A stretch of DNA of 64,000 bases from Guptibacillus hwajinpoensis (GTDB taxonomy: Bacteria; Bacillota; Bacilli; Bacillales; Guptibacillaceae), in the NCBI RefSeq assembly GCF_005144865.1, contig NZ_SWFM01000001.1, positions 806,001 through 870,000 on the forward strand. Reading direction: 5' to 3'. Both the position numbers and the translations under genes were made by a program. Positions 61,928-64,000 of the stretch are shown here, in pieces; the first letter of the stretch is position 1; every line of letters begins with the position of its first letter. The notes under the pieces were generated by a model. It did not search any database and was not told the DNA's origin. It saw only the letters and a program-made list of their open reading frames with translations.

Positions 61928-64000
61928 CTATTTGCTTCTTTTATTCCTGCTAAACTTCATGAAGAATTCATACACAAGAGGAACGATGATTAACGTAAGT
62001 AGGGTCGAACTTGTTAACCCTCCAATAACCGTTACACCAAGACCTTTTGAGATTAGTGCTCCACCTTCCAACCCAAACGCAAGTGGTGCTAATGCACCAA
62101 TCGTTGCAAGAGCTGTCATGAGTATTGGACGAAGACGAGTTCCACCAGCTTCAAGCAGCGCTTCTCTAGTTGATAGCCCTTCTTTTTCCTTATGAATAAC
62201 TCTGTCGATTAATACTATGGCATTAGTAACAACAATACCAATCAACATGAGCATTCCAATGAGAGAAGATATGCTGATTGTTTCTCCTGCTACTAATAAT
62301 CCAACAAGACCACCGATAATGGTAAATGGAAGAGAGAACAGGATCGCAAGAGGAGCAAGGCCGCCTCCAAATGTAATAACAAGTACTAAATAAACAATGG
62401 CAATAGCAGCAGCCATCGCAAGTCCAAGCTGTGTAAATGACTCATTAATATCTTGAGTGACTCCACCAAGCGTAACTTCAGATGAATCTGGTAAATCCAT
62501 TTTATTAATCGCTTCTTGAACATCTGCTGATACTTTACCTACGTTATCATCAAGCACTTCAGCCGTTACATTGGCATATACCTTACCGGCCCGACGCGTG
62601 ATTGTATTCGCTGATTTCCCTTCTTCAATTGTCGTCACATCACTTAGTGACACATCTAACCCAAGAGGTGATGAGAGTGACGTATCTTCGAGATCAGCTT
62701 TATCTTCAAAAGTCTTCTTATCCACTTCAAGGACTACGTTGATTTCCTCTTCTTCCTTCTCGACAGTTGTCAGAACTGGTGCCTCACCTGTGTTGCGAAG
62801 CTCCATTCCAATTTGACCTGCCGTTAAGCCGAGTTTGCTTAGCTTTTCTTGGTCAGCTACAACTGTGAACTGATCATAGGATTCGGAAATGCTAGAGCTG
62901 ATATTAGTGAGATCTTCTTCTTTCTCAAGAACTGCTGTGACATCATCAACAACTGGACCAAGATCGCTCATTGTCTCTCCATTCACTACAAGGGTGATCT
63001 GGTTGCTGCCGCCTGAAGCTGAAACATCCTGATAGCCCCATTCCCCAGTCTTATTCATCGCTTTCAAATCCTCAAGTACATCTTTTCGTTCTTCTTCAAA
63101 TTCCTCAGAATCTTCATCATAACTAACAAAGAAAAGAACCTGGTTACTAGCGCCCGGATTCATAGGATTTTCTCCTCCAACCGAGTATTGAATTGTAGTA
63201 ACATCTTTCTTTTTAAGGAAGTAATCTTCCGCCTCAAGAGCGAGATCGTTAATCTCTTCCGTTGTTTGTCCTGGCTCAGGATTATATGTCGCAACAATCA
63301 TTTTCTGCTGATCAGATGGCAGGAAGCTTACTCCTACAATTGGCGCAAGAAAAAGGCTTCCAACTAATAATAGGATACTTGCTCCGAATGTAATGAGCTT
63401 ATGATTTAGCGTCCAATTCAATATGTTCTTATAGACATTTGCTAGACGACTATTGCCCTCTTCCTTCTGTTCATTTTCTGATCCTTTTTTCACTAATCCC
63501 TTCTTAAACAGGGAGTGTGCCAAAGCAGGAACAATCGTAATGGCTACAAGTAGCGAAGCAAGCAGTGCGAACACAATGGTAAGTGCGAAAGGTAAGAAAA
63601 GTTCTCCTACCGGCCCCTGAACTAACCCAAGCGGCAGAAACACTGCAATTGTTACAATTGTTGAAGACATTATAGGAATGAACATTTCCTTAGTTGCTGC
63701 AGTAATTAGTTCTTTTCCTTTCAGTTCTTCACCTTTAATCGCCATTCTTCTATAGATGTTCTCGATTACCACAATGGAATCATCCACCACTCGGCCAATC
63801 GCTACTGTCATAGCCCCTAGCGTCATAATATTTAACGTGATGTCAAGCTGATTCAATACTAGAAGGGCTATTAATAGACTTAATGGTATTGAAATGACTG
63901 AGATAATGGTTGAACGAATGTTACGTAAGAATAGCAAAATAATAAGAACTGCGAATATCGCCCCAATGATAGCTTTATTCAGCATGGTACTTACTGACTC
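61928..64000 (-). CDS. RND efflux transporter permease (3' part; runs off the right edge)
   Basis: The frame is open to the last base (691 codons), so the start lies outside. The visible part holds GRVVDDSIVVIENIYRR near the N-end (the proton-relay Asp pair), two groups of membrane segments and two large extracytoplasmic loops, as in the AcrB/SwrC family. Gram-positive relatives such as B. subtilis SwrC help export surfactin or give drug tolerance. The substrate here is unknown. Confidence 0.93.
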   Translation of the reverse strand, partial: ESVSTMLNKAIIGAIFAVLIILLFLRNIRSTIISVISIPLSLLIALLVLNQLDITLNIMTLGAMTVAIGRVVDDSIVVIENIYRRMAIKGEELKGKELITAATKEMFIPIMSSTIVTIAVFLPLGLVQGPVGELFLPFALTIVFALLASLLVAITIVPALAHSLFKKGLVKKGSENEQKEEGNSRLANVYKNILNWTLNHKLITFGASILLLVGSLFLAPIVGVSFLPSDQQKMIVATYNPEPGQTTEEINDLALEAEDYFLKKKDVTTIQYSVGGENPMNPGASNQVLFFVSYDEDSEEFEEERKDVLEDLKAMNKTGEWGYQDVSASGGSNQITLVVNGETMSDLGPVVDDVTAVLEKEEDLTNISSSISESYDQFTVVADQEKLSKLGLTAGQIGMELRNTGEAPVLTTVEKEEEEINVVLEVDKKTFEDKADLEDTSLSSPLGLDVSLSDVTTIEEGKSANTITRRAGKVYANVTAEVLDDNVGKVSADVQEAINKMDLPDSSEVTLGGVTQDINESFTQLGLAMAAAIAIVYLVLVITFGGGLAPLAILFSLPFTIIGGLVGLLVAGETISISSLIGMLMLIGIVVTNAIVLIDRVIHKEKEGLSTREALLEAGGTRLRPILMTALATIGALAPLAFGLEGGALISKGLGVTVIGGLTSSTLLTLIIVPLVYEFFMKFSRNKRSK

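Overview
This window is a chromosomal segment of a spore-forming, aerobic, low-GC Gram-positive bacterium of the Bacillaceae. The evidence is a gerP spore-coat permeability cluster, a tricistronic GerA-type germinant receptor, three histidine kinases with sporulation-type H-boxes, an LTA synthase, an LCP protein, a SEC-C protein, an RsbR-like protein and strong GGAGG ribosome binding sites throughout. I see no tRNA, rRNA, prophage, transposase or CRISPR array. The species cannot be fixed from the sequence alone, but the dispersed repeats are typical of Bacillus relatives.

Layout. 1-9 kb: amino-acid ABC transporter genes (the permease is cut by the left edge), LTA synthase, moaA-fdhD, a lipoprotein, ykuK and several small conserved genes, plus a frameshifted DUF1871 gene. 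9.4-11.5 kb: gerP cluster with a sigma-K-type promoter and an unusual gene order. 11.5-16 kb: a class A penicillin-binding protein with a long acidic tail, an Fe/Mn superoxide dismutase and a Gly/Tyr-rich coat-like protein. 16.2-17.5 kb: a GrdB-family selenoprotein gene with an in-frame TGA, followed by four 122-bp structured repeats and five 20-bp iterons. 17.6-20.3 kb: glyoxylate operon (a 48-residue DnaJ-zinc-finger-like protein, a short divergent malate-synthase-like protein, isocitrate lyase). 20.4-27.5 kb: an M48 protease-ankyrin fusion, a thioredoxin-like protein, a DUF1206 protein, and the mntABCD manganese transporter with an MntR-like operator. 27.8-37.8 kb: a sensor kinase, a GAF/PucR regulator with an M20 amidohydrolase, an atypical SDR and the germinant receptor. 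37.9-49.2 kb: deoD, a 292-bp inverted-repeat element, a CtaM-like protein, a 6S-like RNA candidate ahead of zwf, gnd and rpiA (pentose phosphate genes), UspA and two nucleobase permeases, then a second 122-bp repeat array. 49.3-64 kb: a polysaccharide deacetylase, two more sensor kinases, a BrkB-family membrane protein, an LCP protein, a SEC-C protein, a small-RNA candidate, an AlkD-like protein, a CAP-domain protein, signal peptidase I, a HAD hydrolase, an RsbR-like protein and an RND efflux pump cut by the right edge.

The genes work together in a few clear groups: sporulation and germination (gerP, gerABC-type receptor, sporulation-type kinases), central carbon metabolism (zwf, gnd, rpiA, glyoxylate shunt), cell envelope (PBP, LTA synthase, LCP, deacetylase, signal peptidase) and metal homeostasis (mnt, superoxide dismutase, HMA-like protein).

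The strongest unusual signals are the selenoprotein with a SECIS-like hairpin starting at its own TGA, the covarying 122-bp repeat family whose first unit starts at the stop codon of the preceding gene in both arrays, the glyoxylate operon with a reduced malate-synthase homologue and a Cys-rich mini-protein, the zwf-leader RNA, and the C-rich small-RNA candidate at 56977-57125.
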